A stretch of DNA of 64,000 bases from JANXSS01 sp040385645. GTDB lineage: Bacteria > Pseudomonadota > Gammaproteobacteria > Burkholderiales > Burkholderiaceae_D. The position numbers were made by a program, and so were the translations under genes. A model generated the notes under the pieces. That model was given only the letters and a program-made list of their open reading frames with translations, was not told the DNA's origin and made no database searches. Below, piece after piece: positions 53,810 through 62,465 of this stretch (its first letter is position 1; the number at the start of each line of letters is the position of its first letter). The stretch spans positions 124,001 through 188,000 of the forward strand of contig JAZKGZ010000012.1 of assembly GCA_040385645.1 (NCBI GenBank), in the 5' to 3' direction.

Positions 53810-54421
53810 TTAGGCAAGCATCCACTCCTGCAGTCGCTTGCGCGTGGCGACGTTGGCAAATCCTTTGACCGCCTGCCGCAATCGGGTGGCATCAAACGAT
53901 TGCAACTTTCTACGTGCCTGTTTCAATACAGCGTCGCGATCCTCGGCCAATTCGCCTAAGTTGTTTAGCAAATCAACGTACAAGAATTCGAGCGTCAGCT
54001 TCTTAGGGAAACGCGGTTTCACGCGGAAATCGAATTCTCTGTTACCAAGCTTGAATATACCGTGGCGCTTGTGGTTGTACACCAGCGTGCGGTTGTACAG
54101 CTGAGTAGTACCTAACCCCACGGCGTTGTAAGCAGAGGGGGAAAATACTAGAAAGTCCGTATCGCGCAGGAAACCACTGACCAATTCTTCATCGGCGGGT
54201 GGCAGCGGTCCAAAACTAGATTGCGCTGGTACGTGGTAGAGGCCAGGAGCGAGTTTCTTTAACTTCCCACTAGCCACTAATTCACGCAAGTGCCTGTCCA
54301 CTGCTGTTGATAAGGGCGCAAGATCCTCCCGCCGGTATACACGGCCAGCTTTTAATTCGTTCGCGAGGCGCTCGACTGCTCCGCGATGGGGCTCCGGGGT
54401 GTCCACAGCAGGATAAACCAT
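53810..54421 (-). CDS. AbiEi-like antitoxin (DUF6088), without partner toxin
   Basis: A 203-residue protein with an N-terminal winged-helix-like domain (KAGRVYRREDLAPLSTAVDRHLRELVASGKLKKLAPGLYHVP), as in type IV antitoxin AbiEi/DUF6088 proteins. A C-terminal domain follows (FLVFSPSAYNAVGLGTTQLYN, FDFRVKPRFPKKLTLEFLYVDLL). Normally an AbiEii nucleotidyltransferase toxin follows; here the next gene on this side is the convergent Fic gene, so no toxin is encoded. It may be a leftover antidote or a stand-alone repressor. Confidence 0.75.
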   Translation of the reverse strand: MVYPAVDTPEPHRGAVERLANELKAGRVYRREDLAPLSTAVDRHLRELVASGKLKKLAPGLYHVPAQSSFGPLPPADEELVSGFLRDTDFLVFSPSAYNAVGLGTTQLYNRTLVYNHKRHGIFKLGNREFDFRVKPRFPKKLTLEFLYVDLLNNLGELAEDRDAVLKQARRKLQSFDATRLRQAVKGFANVATRKRLQEWMLA

Positions 54422-54701
54422 GATTGATTTTTCATTGAAATTTCATGCATTTTATTACTTTTGGTATTTCTGCGGTTGTTGACGATCGTCCAGAAATGTT
54501 CCACAGGGCCAGTTTTAAACGGTTCTCAACGCCGCTGGGCTTCAAGCTTGATGATTGCCCATTAGCTGAAGGGTAGTTGCCAGGCAAGCAGTCGATGGCA
54601 GTTTGAAGGTGCTGGGCATGATCAAGCCTTGAACGGATCGTAAGCTACAGGGTTAAGCAACGATCTATTCGTGCATTGGCACGATTTGTAGAATCAGAAC
54701 G

Positions 54702-54775
54702 AATTGGGGTAATAATCAATTTAATGGGGTAACCACTTGTAAAAATACCCCAATATGTCGTATCGTTACCCCATT
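54702..54775. promoter_or_regulatory. Four-site ordered operator upstream of the fic gene
   Basis: Two direct copies of a GGGGTAA motif (AATTGGGGTAAT, G-run at 54706; AATGGGGTAAC, G-run at 54726) are followed by two inverted copies (ATACCCCAAT, C-run at 54748; GTTACCCCATT, C-run at 54769). Like sites are spaced 20 and 21 bp, two helical turns. The outermost inverted site ends 22 bp before the fic ATG. AATGGGGTAAC and GTTACCCCATT are an exact 11-bp inverted pair. Confidence 0.65.
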
Positions 54776-54797
54776 TTCTTGCCCATTAGAACGAGTT

Positions 54798-55865
54798 ATG
54801 CATTCATTACTTCCCGACTACCTTGCCAAATTGCGCTTTGATACGCAGCAACTTGCGACGATGCGGGCTTTGGGTGAGTATCGAGGTAAGCAGCAACTGT
54901 ACGTTGCGCAGTCGCCAGAGGTGCTGAGCGATTTACGTCAAGTCGCTGTCGTCGAATCCACCGAGTCGTCCAACCGGCTGGAAGGTGTGGTCGTTGCGCC
55001 TAACCGGCTTAAGTCTCTGGTGCTCAAAAATGCCACACCACAGAGCCGATCCGAACAGGAGGTTGCCGGCTACCGCGATGCACTGAATCTGATACACGAA
55101 AGCGGTGAGCACATGCCGTTCTCCGAGGGGACAGTCTTGCAGTTGCACGGCCTCTTGTATCGTTATATGCCGCAGCCAGGCGGGTATTGGAAGGCGACCA
55201 ACAACGACATCATCGAGCGCCACCCAGACGGAAGATCGCGCATTCGCTTTTCGCCAGTCGCTGCGCACCTGACGCCGATGGCAATGGGCGACATGATTAC
55301 GCGCTATCGCCTCGCGTTGGACCAACACTTGGCCGATCCGTTGGTGCTTGTCCCACTGGTCGTCCTCGATTTCTTGTGCATCCACCCTTTCCCGGACGGC
55401 AACGGCCGCATGGCGCGACTGCTGACGCTGCAACTGCTATACCACTTCGACTATGCCGTGGGCCGCTTCATCAGCCTGGAGCGCATCTTCGAAGAATCAA
55501 AGGAAAGTTATTACGAAACGCTAGAAGCCAGTTCGCAAGGCTGGCATGAAGCTGCGCACGACATCGCCCCGTGGCTCGACTACTTCTGGGGTGCGCTGCT
55601 GCGCGCCTATAAGGAATTCGAAGCGCGCGTCGGCACCATCGAGCGCGGACGCGGCGCCAAGGGTGACCGTGTCAGGGCCGAAATCCACAAACGCAATCTT
55701 CCCTTCTCGATCTCGGAAATTGAAGAAGCCTGTCCCGGCGTCAGCCGCGACATGGTACGGCTGGTATTGCGAGCCATGAAGGGCGAAGGGCTCATCGCGC
55801 CAACGGGCAAGGGGCGCGGCGCGAAATGGATCAGCCTAATTCAGCAATTTCCTTTACAAAAATAG
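54798..55865 (+). CDS. Class II Fic-family protein
   Basis: A 355-residue Fic protein. An N-terminal inhibitory helix carries ESTESSNRLEGV, an (S/T)xxxE(G/N) motif, marking class II Fic with built-in autoinhibition. The active-site loop HPFPDGNGRMARLLT begins at His196. The C-terminal part has a winged-helix-like domain (FSISEIEEACPGVSRDMVRLVLRAM) that could bind DNA, perhaps the ordered operator upstream. The catalytic residues are intact. Unlike the mystery B protein it needs no antitoxin partner. The target is unknown. Confidence 0.9.
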   Translation: MHSLLPDYLAKLRFDTQQLATMRALGEYRGKQQLYVAQSPEVLSDLRQVAVVESTESSNRLEGVVVAPNRLKSLVLKNATPQSRSEQEVAGYRDALNLIHESGEHMPFSEGTVLQLHGLLYRYMPQPGGYWKATNNDIIERHPDGRSRIRFSPVAAHLTPMAMGDMITRYRLALDQHLADPLVLVPLVVLDFLCIHPFPDGNGRMARLLTLQLLYHFDYAVGRFISLERIFEESKESYYETLEASSQGWHEAAHDIAPWLDYFWGALLRAYKEFEARVGTIERGRGAKGDRVRAEIHKRNLPFSISEIEEACPGVSRDMVRLVLRAMKGEGLIAPTGKGRGAKWISLIQQFPLQK

Positions 55866-56102
55866 AAGCGAGATTTTACCGAATGCGAACATTGAACTGT
55901 ATCGGCAAGGAAGCCGGGGAAGTCAGAGTTTTGCGAAGGAACCATCGGCGAAAAGCGGTCGGTTGACGCACTAGACGGTTTAATCAGGAAACACGTTACC
56001 TTCTTTCATGAACAAAACATATTCATCGGTCGAAAAACTACAAAATGTGGAAGCATTTGCCTTTGGATTCGATTAATCACTAACTCTGAATCGTGAAAAG
56101 CC

Positions 56103-57041
56103 GTGATCAAACCTAAGCGACACCACTGGTGGCCGATGGCCCAGTCCCGGTTCTGGACAAACAATGATGGCTATGTAACGGTAACCCGTGCGGATGGTTC
56201 GTTATTTAAAACTGATCCACTGAATATCGGTGTTGAGTCGGAGCTCTACACTCGCTTTCTTGAAGACGATTCAAAAGATACAACGGTTGAGGAGTGGTTT
56301 GCTCAGACCATCGACGGCCCGGCTACCAAGATGATCAACTATCTTTTAGATCCTGCTAACGTAATTCGCAAACTTGGGCCAAGGCATCGAAGTTATGCAC
56401 TTATGCGCTTAGCAGCAATGGCTAAGGAGGCGGGATACCGCGTGCATCCTTACATGGAATTTATTTCTATCCCAGACGAAATACGGCACGCGATAGCAGA
56501 TTACGTGTCAGCTTTGCTTGTTAGGCATCCCACGTACCTTGCCAAGCTTAAAAAATTTCACGTGAGATTGACTGCCTCGGACAAACAGGCAAAAAATTCA
56601 GCACTAGAGGACATGCTCAGAATGTTTGAGATTTATAAAGAGAAAATTGCGCATGCTCCGTTTGTTCTGAGCAAAACTAGCGGCTCTGCCGAGTATCTAT
56701 ACGCTGACGGAGGACTCCTGGTCGACGAGCCGTGGCGGGAGGATTCGCGCATTCCATTCGACATCCATGCACCGCTCACGCCTGAACTGTCCCTTCAAGT
56801 GCTCCCTATGCCACTGCAATTCGCTGACGACCTCTCCACGGCGTCGATAGGTGAACAGACAAACCAGGGGGTTGCCAGAAGTAATCGAATTATATTGGAA
56901 GGCGCAAAAAGATTTGTATTTTCCAGACAAGAAATACCTGCAACGTTCATAAAACAAAATTTTGGGAAACCGGCTCCGAGAAACACTAGCATTTGCATTG
57001 AAAACGGGGAGCTTAAAGTTTCTAATCGGCCACATTTTTAG
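56103..57041 (+). CDS. DUF4238-like protein
   Basis: A 312-residue soluble protein with a GTG start. The N-terminus IKPKRHHWWPMAQSRFWTNNDG resembles the HHxxP/S...F entry of DUF4238 proteins, whose function is not established. It continues with conserved-looking stretches (VESELYTRFLEDDSKDTTVEEWFAQTIDG, FDIHAPLTPELSLQVLPM). The gene is AT-rich relative to the core and lies between the Fic gene and the Tc locus, so it is probably acquired. An AATCGTGAAAAG leader offers no strong ribosome site. Confidence 0.6.
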   Translation: MIKPKRHHWWPMAQSRFWTNNDGYVTVTRADGSLFKTDPLNIGVESELYTRFLEDDSKDTTVEEWFAQTIDGPATKMINYLLDPANVIRKLGPRHRSYALMRLAAMAKEAGYRVHPYMEFISIPDEIRHAIADYVSALLVRHPTYLAKLKKFHVRLTASDKQAKNSALEDMLRMFEIYKEKIAHAPFVLSKTSGSAEYLYADGGLLVDEPWREDSRIPFDIHAPLTPELSLQVLPMPLQFADDLSTASIGEQTNQGVARSNRIILEGAKRFVFSRQEIPATFIKQNFGKPAPRNTSICIENGELKVSNRPHF

Positions 57042-57533
57042 TTGATGCATAGCGTCCAGCACCTTTACGAAGGGTGCAAGTGACTGCATTGCTTCCAATA
57101 ATTCGTGAATTACAACGACAACTTAATTTGCTTAGCGATGGTTATCGCCGACTTAGAAAATCCAATTTTGGCATTTTTATCGTCTCGCGCACCAGCCTAA
57201 ATCATTTTGGAAATACTTAATTCTTAACTTGCCGCTATCTACTGCATTTTTAAACAAGTTTGTCGAGCCGCGATAGAGAATATTTCAGACTATTTTTGTA
57301 TGGGACCGCTCTGTCATTGGAGCAACAACGGTCGACGCTTTTTTTTGCGCGAGCAGAATATCATTAGAAACAGTGACGATGCTCCATCACAAGTTTAAAT
57401 CTTTCCAAAATAAATAGTTAACAATTGTCAATTTTTAACTCGACGTAATCGTTAACATTCTCCTTCCTCGGCCCTATCCCAACCGGCAATAAGTTTCCCA
57501 GTCCGTCAACCAAACATCCGATTCGAGGTGTGC
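57042..57533. other. AT-rich gap before the Tc locus
   Basis: About 490 bp, visibly AT-rich, with a small inverted pair GTTAA / TTAAC around 57416-57440. No gene recognised. It may hold the promoter of the toxin gene or mark an acquisition boundary. Confidence 0.4.
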
Positions 57534-59476
57534 ATGGACAAGCAGGTCGGCAACAAATCGGATTCGTCGGAATCGATCTTCAGCACGCAAGGTGGTCGCA
57601 CAGAACCGAATGCCATCAAGGTTCCTAAGATCGAGCTGCCCAAAGGCGGCGGTGCGGTGCGTGGTATCGATGAAGAGTTCAAGGTCAATGCGGCCAATGG
57701 CACGGCCAGCTTCAGTATTCCTTTACCGGTAGCGGCCTCACGCGGCGTGGCGCCCACGCTTCGCATTGCCTATAGCTCCGGCGGGGGCAACGGCATTTTC
57801 GGCCTCGGGTGGGATCTATCCCTGCCGACGATCAAACGAAAAACAAATCAGGAACTGCCTCGCTACCTCGACGGCGCTGGCGATGCACCCGATTCCGATA
57901 CCTTTCTGCTGGCCGGGTCGGAAGACCTGGTGGCTGAATTCGAAAGGGACGCAGGCGGGGCATTTATCAATAACCCGGACGGCAGCTATCGGGTGCGCGA
58001 GTATGACTCGGGCGATGGCAGTTTCAGGATCAGGCGCTACAAGCCTCGCGTGGAAGGTACCTTTTCGCGGATCGAACGCTGGACCCATAAAACCACTGGA
58101 GAGATACGTTGGCGCGTCACCAGCCCGGACAACGTCACGACTTTGCTTGGTTGGAGTAGCCAGTCACGCATCGCCGATCCTGCCGATGCACGTCGGGTGG
58201 TTGAGTGGCTGCCGGACTTTGTCTACGACGACCTTGGAAACTGTAGCCAATACCTGTACCGGTCGGAAGACGACGCGGGGTTTTCTGCAGTATTGCCGCA
58301 CAATGCCAACCGCCGTCACGCGGGTCAGCTCAGCTATACCAACCGGTATCTGTCGCGGGTCTTGTATGGGAACCGCACGCCTTTCGCTTCTTCGGGAACG
58401 CTTTATGCCGATCCGTTTCCAGCCGAAAGCGATTATCTGTTCGAAACGGCATTCGATTATGGCCAATACCAGTTGACGGCGCCGTTCGAAGCGACCGACC
58501 CCTGGAACTACCGTGAAGATGCCTTTTCCGATTACAAGCCCGGTTTCGAATTGCGCTGTACCCGCCTGTGCCGGCGGGTACAGCAATGGCATTATTTTCC
58601 GGCTCTGCCCGGTGGCAAGGCACTGGTGCAGTCACTGGATCTGCACTACGACACCTCCACCGAACAGCATTTCACTTATCTGGCTTTCGTCACCACGACT
58701 GGCTACGCCAAGCTTCCCGACAGCAGCTATACCCGCAAGAGCCTGCCGCCGTTCGAGTTCCAGTATCAGCCGCACGCATGGGACAAGACCGTCAATACGG
58801 TCACGCAAGAAAACGTCGTCCACGCGCCGGTCGGCATCGCCTCGCCATACTTGTTCACCGACCTGTACAGCGAAGGTTTGTCCGGCATCCTGGCAGAACA
58901 GGCCGGGGGCTGGTATTACAAACGCAACCTGGGCGATGGAACCTTCACCGATCTGATGGGCACCGGCACAACCTGCATCGTCTGGTCCAGCCCGCTCGAC
59001 CGCTCGATAAGGACCGCAACGCACCGCTGCGTTACATCGACCTGATGCGCGGCGAAAAACCGCATGTGATGGTCGGCTATCGCAACAATCTGGGTAAGGA
59101 AGTGCGCCTGCAATACACACCGTCGACGCGCTTTTATATCGAGGACGAGCAAGCAGGCCGACCCAGGGCAACCAAGCTGCATTTTCCGGTGCAGTGCCTG
59201 TCGCGGGTCGAAACGATCGACCATGTCAGCGGCCACCGGTTGGTCAATCACTACCGTTACCGCAATGGGTACTACGATCATGCCGAGCGAGAATTTCGTG
59301 GTTTCGGTTTATCTGAAAAGAGCGACGGCGAGCGATTCGAACATTGGGCATTGAGCGGCGCCACCAACATCGTCGACAAGACCTTGCACCAGGACCCGGT
59401 TGTCACGCGCTCATGGTTTCATGTACCTGGCACAAGCATTGAAAGCAACGATCGATCTCGATGGTGTTGCCACTAA
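57534..59476 (+). pseudogene. Tc toxin B-component (TcB/SpvB-like), internally deleted and frameshifted
   Basis: The first part (57534 to ~58975) reads as a SpvB/TcB N-terminus: GGGAVRGIDEEFKVNAANGTASFSIP, RGVAPTLRIAYSSGGGNGIFGLGWDLSLP. The frame then breaks at about 58975-59000. A second frame continues with TcB middle-region sequence (LHFPVQCLSRVETIDHVSGHRLVN, GYYDHAEREFRGFGL). A normal TcB is ~1,450 residues; the stretch between the two parts (about 250 residues) and the Rhs-like cocoon and toxin end are missing. The ATG at 57534 follows GAGG. This gene is inactive. Confidence 0.8.
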
Positions 59477-59621
59477 CCTTTCCCGCATCGATTCGTGGCG
59501 CGTTTGCAAGGCCGAAACGACTGGATTTATTCTCGACGACACGCTGCAGCTGTCGTTGCAACCTGCCGATCTAGGAAAACTCCAGGAGTTGTTGATGGTG
59601 GTGAAATATGGATTCAGTTAG
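59412..59621 (+). pseudogene. Possible TcA C-terminal remnant
   Basis: A third frame after the TcB fragment (YLAQALKATIDLDGVATNL... ending LQLSLQPADLGKLQELLMVVKYGFS) resembles the C-terminal end of TcA subunits, where the last strand and helix end in a ...DIxLxxxY pattern. The match is short and could be coincidence. If right, TcA and TcB once lay together and were fused by deletion. Its stop overlaps the convergent spoVR stop. Confidence 0.3.
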
Positions 59622-61183
59622 TTGCTTCGAGAGCGAGGCCGGCTGCGCATCTCCGATTTCCCATGCAGCGTGGCTAATACGTTGCCGCTCGGACTGACCG
59701 TTTCTAGATGCACATCGAAGCCCCACAACCGCACGATGTGCTTCAACACTTCATCGGTTTGTCCACTTAGCGGACGACGCTGAAACTGCGTATGCCGCAA
59801 CGTCAGCGAGCGGTCACCGTGGGTATTGACCGCCCAAACCTGAATGTTCGGCTCGCGACTGCCGAGGTTGTATTGCTCGGCCAATTGGGAGCGAATGTAG
59901 CGATAGCCGCCTTCGTCATGAATTGCTGAAATCGTCAGTTTGTCGACCTTGTCGTCGTCCAGCACTGCGAAGAAATGAAAGTCGCGAATCAGCTTCGGTG
60001 AAAGATACTGTGCAATGAAGCTTTCGTCCTTGAAGTTGCGCATCGCAAAATCGAGGGTTTTGCGCCAGTCGCTGCCGGCAATGTCGGGGAACCAGGCACG
60101 ATCTTCTGCAGTAGGTGCCTCGCAAATGCGGCGGATGTCGCGCATCATGGCAAATCCGAGTGCGTAGGGATTAATGCCGCTGTAATGGTTGCTGCCAACT
60201 AGCGGTTGATATACGACGTTGGTGTGGCTTTGCAAAAATTCCATCATGAAACCGTCGCCCACCACACCTTCGTCGTAAAGCTGGTTGAGGATGGTGTAGT
60301 GCCAGAATGTGGCCCAGCCTTCGTTCATGACCTGCGTTTGCCGCTGCGGATAAAAGTATTGCGAGATCTTGCGTGAGATACGCACGATCTCGCGCTGCCA
60401 GGGCTCCAACAACGGAGCCGATTTTTCAATGAAGTACAGCAGGTTTTCTTGCGGCTCGGAAGGAAAACGCTCGGCTTTTTCAAGCGTTTGCGCAGCGTCA
60501 CGCCGCGGCACAGTACGCCACAAATCATTGACTTGCGACTGCAAATATTGTTCGCGCTCCTTTTGCCGGGCTGTCTCTTCAGCCAGGGATAATCTAGCCG
60601 GGCGCTTGTAGCGGTCTACGCCGTAGCTTTGCAATGCATGGCAGGAATCGAGCAATAATTCGACGGCTTCAACACCATAACGCCGCTCGCAATCGGCGAT
60701 ATAATTTTTTGCAAATACCATGTAATCGACGATCGCCTCTGCGTCCGTCCATGCGCGAAACAGGTAATTGCCCTTGAAAAACGAGTTGTGCCCATAGGCG
60801 GCATGGGCAATGACCAATGCCTGCATCGTCAGGCTGTTTTCTTCCATCAGATAGGCGATACACGGACTGGAATTAATGACGATTTCGTAGGCCAGCCCCA
60901 TCTGCCCGCGTCGGTAGCTTTTTTCAGTGGATAAAAAATGCTTGCCGAACGACCAATGGTTGTAGGACACCGGCATGCCCACTGAAGCATAGGCATCCAT
61001 CATTTGCTCGGCGCTGATGATTTCCAGCTGGTTAGGATACGTATCCAGGCCGAACTGTTCGGCCACGCGCCGGATTTCCGCATGTGCCTGCTCGATCAAA
61101 TCGAATGTCCACTCGGACTGGTCCGGCAAACGATTCGGCCCGTCTTCGGTCAAAGGCAATACGTTTTGCAAAGTGGGCGTCAT
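59618..61183 (-). CDS. SpoVR-family stress protein (YcgB type)
   Basis: A 521-residue SpoVR protein. Family signatures include EIISAEQMMDAYASVGMPVSYNHWSFGKHF, HAAYGHNSFFKGN, ETARQKEREQYLQ, and MNEGWATFWHY. The ATG at 61183 lies 7 nt after the yeaH stop, so it is the third gene of a prkA-yeaH-spoVR operon. Such operons are general starvation and stress genes in Proteobacteria, although SpoVR is named from sporulation. The biochemical activity is unknown. The frame is intact. Confidence 0.92.
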   Translation of the reverse strand: MTPTLQNVLPLTEDGPNRLPDQSEWTFDLIEQAHAEIRRVAEQFGLDTYPNQLEIISAEQMMDAYASVGMPVSYNHWSFGKHFLSTEKSYRRGQMGLAYEIVINSSPCIAYLMEENSLTMQALVIAHAAYGHNSFFKGNYLFRAWTDAEAIVDYMVFAKNYIADCERRYGVEAVELLLDSCHALQSYGVDRYKRPARLSLAEETARQKEREQYLQSQVNDLWRTVPRRDAAQTLEKAERFPSEPQENLLYFIEKSAPLLEPWQREIVRISRKISQYFYPQRQTQVMNEGWATFWHYTILNQLYDEGVVGDGFMMEFLQSHTNVVYQPLVGSNHYSGINPYALGFAMMRDIRRICEAPTAEDRAWFPDIAGSDWRKTLDFAMRNFKDESFIAQYLSPKLIRDFHFFAVLDDDKVDKLTISAIHDEGGYRYIRSQLAEQYNLGSREPNIQVWAVNTHGDRSLTLRHTQFQRRPLSGQTDEVLKHIVRLWGFDVHLETVSPSGNVLATLHGKSEMRSRPRSRSN

Positions 61184-61190
61184 GATGACC

Positions 61191-62453
61191 TCAGCGTGTT
61201 TGCTTCTTGAAAAGCTCGCGAAATACCGGATAGATATCGGCTGGTGACTCGATTTTTTGCATGGCAAAATGCTTGTGATGATCCGACACCTGCGTGTATT
61301 CCTGCCACAGGTTTTGCGGCTCGCCGTCGGTGATTTCGACATAGGCGTAGTACTGCACCGCCTGCATCACGGTGTTAATGAGTAGCTGGCGACAAATGAC
61401 AGAATCGTTGTCCCAATTATCGCCGTCAGAGGCTTGGGCGACGTAGGTATTCCAATCGCTGCTGGGATACCGCTCGTGCATGATTTTCGTCAGCAGGTAC
61501 AAGGCGGATGAAACGACCGTGCCACCGGATTCACGCGAATGAAAAAATTCTTCTTCGTCGACCTCGGTGGCAGACGTGTGGTGGCGAATGAAGACCACCT
61601 CGATCTTGTCGTAGGCACGCGTCAGGAACAGATACAACAGGATAAAAAACCGCTTGGCGGTTTCCTTCTTGCTCTCGTCCATCGATCCGGAGACATCCAG
61701 TATGCAAAACATGACTGCCTGACTCGACGGTTTCGGCACCTTGATACGATTGCTATAACGTAGATCGAATGGATCGATAAATGGAATGGCCAAAATGCGC
61801 GTGCGCAGGGAATGAATTTCCGCCTTTAATTTCACCACGTGAGCGTCGCCCTCGCCAAATTTCAAGAGCAAGGTAGCCAGTTCTTTTTCCGCTTCGACCA
61901 GGCGACGACGCGAGCCACTACTTACAGCGATACGCCGCCCGAGCGCGCCACGCAGCGAACGCAGTACATGAATGTTGGCGTTGGTCCCGGAAGTGTTATA
62001 GCCGGCACGCTGATTTTTATAATCGCTGGTCGTGGTCAGTTGCGTCTTGACCATGTTCGGCAGTTCCAAATCCTCGAAGAAGTAGTTCATGAATTCTTCG
62101 CGGCTCAGCTCGAAGCTGAAATCGTCCTCGCCGTTTTGATTGTTGCTCGCCTTGCCCCGCCCGCTTCCACCGCCGCCTTTAGGACGGGCGACGCGGTCGC
62201 CCTTTAGGTACTCCGAATTACCGGGTAAGACTTTTTCCCAAACACCGCCCTGGGTATGCCCGAAACTGGGCTCGTTGGTGTCCTTGACCGGTATCGACAC
62301 CTTTTCGCCACCTTCGATATTGGTGATGGAGCGCCCTTTGATCGCACGTGTAACAGCCTCCTTGATCTGGCCCTTATGGCGTTGCAGGAAGCGCTCGCGA
62401 TTGATCGCAGACTTGTTCTTGCCCTGCAAACGCCGATCGATAAGATAAGACAA
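61191..62453 (-). CDS. YeaH/YhbH family protein (DUF444)
   Basis: A 420-residue protein with an N-terminal basic region (RERFLQRHKGQIKEAVTRAI) and a disordered Gly/Lys linker. The C-terminal von Willebrand A-like domain has a MIDAS-type metal motif in FCILDVSGSMDESKKETAKR. YeaH works with the kinase encoded upstream by prkA. It lies 12 bp after prkA and 7 bp before spoVR, all co-transcribed. The DxSxS metal motif is intact. Confidence 0.93.
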   Translation of the reverse strand: MSYLIDRRLQGKNKSAINRERFLQRHKGQIKEAVTRAIKGRSITNIEGGEKVSIPVKDTNEPSFGHTQGGVWEKVLPGNSEYLKGDRVARPKGGGGSGRGKASNNQNGEDDFSFELSREEFMNYFFEDLELPNMVKTQLTTTSDYKNQRAGYNTSGTNANIHVLRSLRGALGRRIAVSSGSRRRLVEAEKELATLLLKFGEGDAHVVKLKAEIHSLRTRILAIPFIDPFDLRYSNRIKVPKPSSQAVMFCILDVSGSMDESKKETAKRFFILLYLFLTRAYDKIEVVFIRHHTSATEVDEEEFFHSRESGGTVVSSALYLLTKIMHERYPSSDWNTYVAQASDGDNWDNDSVICRQLLINTVMQAVQYYAYVEITDGEPQNLWQEYTQVSDHHKHFAMQKIESPADIYPVFRELFKKQTR

Positions 62454-62465
62454 GTTAGCTCCTCG

